Source: Lentibacillus populi (GTDB lineage Bacteria; Bacillota; Bacilli; Bacillales; Amphibacillaceae). From it: 39,588 nucleotides of DNA. The position numbers and the translations under genes were made by a program. The stretch's first letter is position 1; each line of letters opens with the position of its first letter. Below the pieces are notes generated by a model. The model ran no database searches. It saw only the letters and a program-made list of their open reading frames with translations, and had not been told where the DNA came from. The DNA is taken from contig BMJD01000040.1 of NCBI GenBank assembly GCA_014642895.1, positions 1 through 39,588 of the forward strand. The letters run 5' to 3'. Shown here one piece after another: positions 39,085-39,588 of the stretch.

Positions 39085-39404
39085 GATAAGTTCCCCGATG
39101 TTTTTGTGATTAGGTTATGAATGCTGTTCCATTCCTTCAGTTTTTTTTCCAATATTGCACTTCCGTCATCGGTTAATTTATAATACTTTCTTCTCCCATT
39201 TTCGGTTTCCGACCAATATGAACAGACCCAATTCTTTTTTTCCATTCTTTTCAAAGCTGGATAAAGCGTCCCTTCACTCATACTGTAAAGCTGTTCGCTT
39301 TTGTCTTTTAACACTTTTACCATTTCATAACCGTACATATCTTTTTCGGATAATAAATTAAGCAATAAAATGTCAATGCTGCCCTTCATAATTTCTCGGT
39401 CCAT
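39081..39404 (-). CDS. PadR-family transcriptional regulator
   Basis: 107 residues. The winged helix shows IDILLLNLLSEKDMYGYEMVK (split about residues 10-30), SEGTLYPALKRMEKKNW and NGRRKYYKLTDDG. The ATG follows AGGAG. It leads an operon of HAAS protein, PD40 protein and three small membrane proteins. A 24-bp palindrome lies exactly in its promoter spacer, so self-repression is very likely. It differs clearly from the other PadR (34613) and has a different operator. Confidence 0.92.
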   Translation of the reverse strand: MDREIMKGSIDILLLNLLSEKDMYGYEMVKVLKDKSEQLYSMSEGTLYPALKRMEKKNWVCSYWSETENGRRKYYKLTDDGSAILEKKLKEWNSIHNLITKTSGNLS

Positions 39405-39425
39405 TCGTCTTCACTCCTTTTTAAC

Positions 39426-39454
39426 ATTGTAATACGATGTGCATCGTTTTACAA
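39426..39454 (-). promoter_or_regulatory. padR promoter with a 24-bp palindromic operator
   Basis: On the minus strand TTGTAA (39449-39454), 17 bases, TACAAT (39426-39431). The plus-strand segment 39429-39452 (GTAATACGATG / CATCGTTTTAC around TG) is an almost perfect palindrome that fills the spacer and touches both hexamers. Bound PadR would block polymerase. The last 130 bases of the window (39459-39588) show no gene I can support. Confidence 0.8.
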
Positions 39455-39588
39455 GGTATAAGAGAAGATTAATTTTACTGAAGACTAAATTCGTATGTGT
39501 AAAATTATACTCGGTAGTAATTGCGGTACTTTTTGATAGCCAAAAAAGAGAAGGCGCTCTATCATTAAAATGTATGCTTTGCACGGCA

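Noticed and set aside
39455-39588. Gene or terminator at the right edge
   Set aside because: Only short interrupted stems (GATAG...CTATC) are visible and no frame with a ribosome binding site; nothing is called.

Overview
This window looks like chromosomal DNA of a low-to-moderate GC Firmicute of the family Bacillaceae, probably from the Virgibacillus/Oceanobacillus side. The evidence is the 16S rRNA 5' end, the Bacillus-type tRNA array, a complete sigma-B operon, Shine-Dalgarno-rich starts with many TTG and GTG codons, and gene order. Read on the minus strand, cshA, [rhomboid], acpS, nnr, lipoprotein, alr, ndoAI-ndoA, rsbRSTUVW-sigB-rsbX, tex, ydcK and tRNAs closely follows the B. subtilis dal-sigB-trnS region as I remember it (not searched). 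The genus is an inference.

Layout: 1-1542 holds the 5' end of a 16S gene and twelve tRNA genes, all on the minus strand, with one promoter above the tRNAs and one above 16S. 1543-2343 is AT-rich DNA plus a composite interspersed repeat. 2344-6724 holds the SprT-like gene, a catalase on the opposite strand that interrupts the expected tex-ydcK neighbourhood, and tex. 6950-12004 is the stressosome and partner-switching operon of sigma-B, with an internal sigma-B promoter before rsbV and an unusual repeat-plus-hairpin insertion between rsbT and rsbU. 12185-17344 holds the NdoA/NdoAI toxin-antitoxin pair, alanine racemase, a lipoprotein, the NAD(P)HX repair enzyme and AcpS. 17354-20680 holds another repeat copy, a rhomboid protease, CshA and an inverted-repeat-ended element.

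20680-30093 is accessory housekeeping: a DMT exporter, DegV, an alpha/beta hydrolase, a YppG-like protein, a cysteine-less glutaredoxin-like protein behind a sigma-B-type promoter, a lipid kinase, a PepSY protein with a two-component system, an autoregulated TetR and a VOC protein. 30205-34447 holds a methyltransferase, YdbS/YdbT behind a sigma-W-type promoter, a 20-bp-period tandem array, a thioredoxin-like protein and a DUF368 polyprenyl-phosphate translocase. 34487-39588 holds two PadR-controlled membrane-protein units facing each other, with a compact convergent type I toxin-antitoxin candidate between them (30-residue hydrophobic peptide on minus, about 140-nt RNA on plus, shared terminator).

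Themes: stress and envelope control (sigma-B, sigma-W-like, PadR, TetR, two-component) and many structured repeats. The best candidates for under-described biology are the convergent toxin/RNA locus, the repeat family whose long hairpin shows compensatory changes between copies, its intrusion into the rsb operon, and the 20/80-bp tandem array. I see no prophage, insertion sequence with a transposase, or CRISPR array.
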